From NCBI GenBank assembly GCA_017959195.1, contig JAGDBE010000194.1, positions 1-6,053 on the forward strand: DNA of 6,053 nt, read 5' to 3'. This document shows, in pieces, positions 5,950 through 6,053 of the stretch. Source of the stretch: Clostridia bacterium. GTDB lineage: Bacteria > Bacillota > Clostridia > Oscillospirales > CAG-382. A program made the translations under genes and the position numbers. The notes below the pieces were generated by a model. It worked only from the letters and a program-made list of their open reading frames with translations. It did not search any database and was not told the origin of the DNA. How positions within the stretch are numbered: the stretch's first letter is position 1; each line of letters starts with the position of its first letter.

Positions 5950-6053
5950 GTATTTTTTTCTTTCCGCGTGATTTTTATTGTCAAAAAAACACATTTTTTC
6001 ACGATTTTTCAGTTGTTTACACAAAATATAAATATACATAAATAATTGTTAAC

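Noticed and set aside
5977..5987. Possible Spo0A-like box (TTGTCAAA on the plus strand)
   Set aside because: It has one mismatch in the core and lies in very AT-rich DNA where such matches occur by chance.
5980..6003. A-run and T-run dyad upstream of the operon promoter
   Set aside because: The pairing is almost only A-T with mismatched ends and no stable stem, so it cannot be called a terminator or operator.

Overview
This window reads as chromosomal DNA from an anaerobic Bacillota, most likely an uncultured gut-type Clostridia (Oscillospirales or Christensenellales-like). That rests on gene content: an archaeal/eukaryotic-type prolyl-tRNA synthetase, a PgcA-like phospho-sugar mutase, a small TSCPD-domain protein of the TIGR03905 kind, and a YolD-like protein paired with a Y-family polymerase. 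The Shine-Dalgarno sites are purine-rich and the promoters are SigA-like with extended -10 elements. No species name can be supported from sequence alone. All five recognisable genes lie on the minus strand, so transcription runs from high to low coordinates.

Right to left: an AT-rich upstream region (5881-6053) carries a good SigA-type promoter. It drives a tight three-gene operon: a 90-residue TSCPD protein (5608-5880), a phospho-sugar mutase (3876-5597) and proS (2388-3845). The gaps are 10 and 30 nt, and the TSCPD stop codon overlaps the mutase ribosome binding site. A hairpin terminator (2351-2373) ends this unit. The 260-base gap to the next gene is unusually rich in palindromes: five hairpins in under 190 bases, three of which form a nested mosaic that looks like a dispersed REP- or MITE-like repeat.

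A second promoter (2139-2167) drives a two-gene unit: a UmuC/DinB-like translesion polymerase (609-2117) and a YolD-like protein (158-598), 10 nt apart. It is closed by a strong rho-independent terminator (118-156). The left 120 bases hold an unidentified open frame with coding-like third-position bias but no start codon.

The right operon combines sugar-phosphate interconversion for polysaccharide or cell-envelope precursors, a tRNA synthetase and a small Cys-rich protein of unknown role. This looks like ordinary housekeeping linkage. The left unit is a damage-tolerance cassette of a type often found in Bacillota chromosomes and mobile elements. No CRISPR array, tRNA, rRNA or insertion sequence was seen. 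I found no clear evidence of an entirely new system; the palindrome mosaic and the left-edge frame are the least explained parts.
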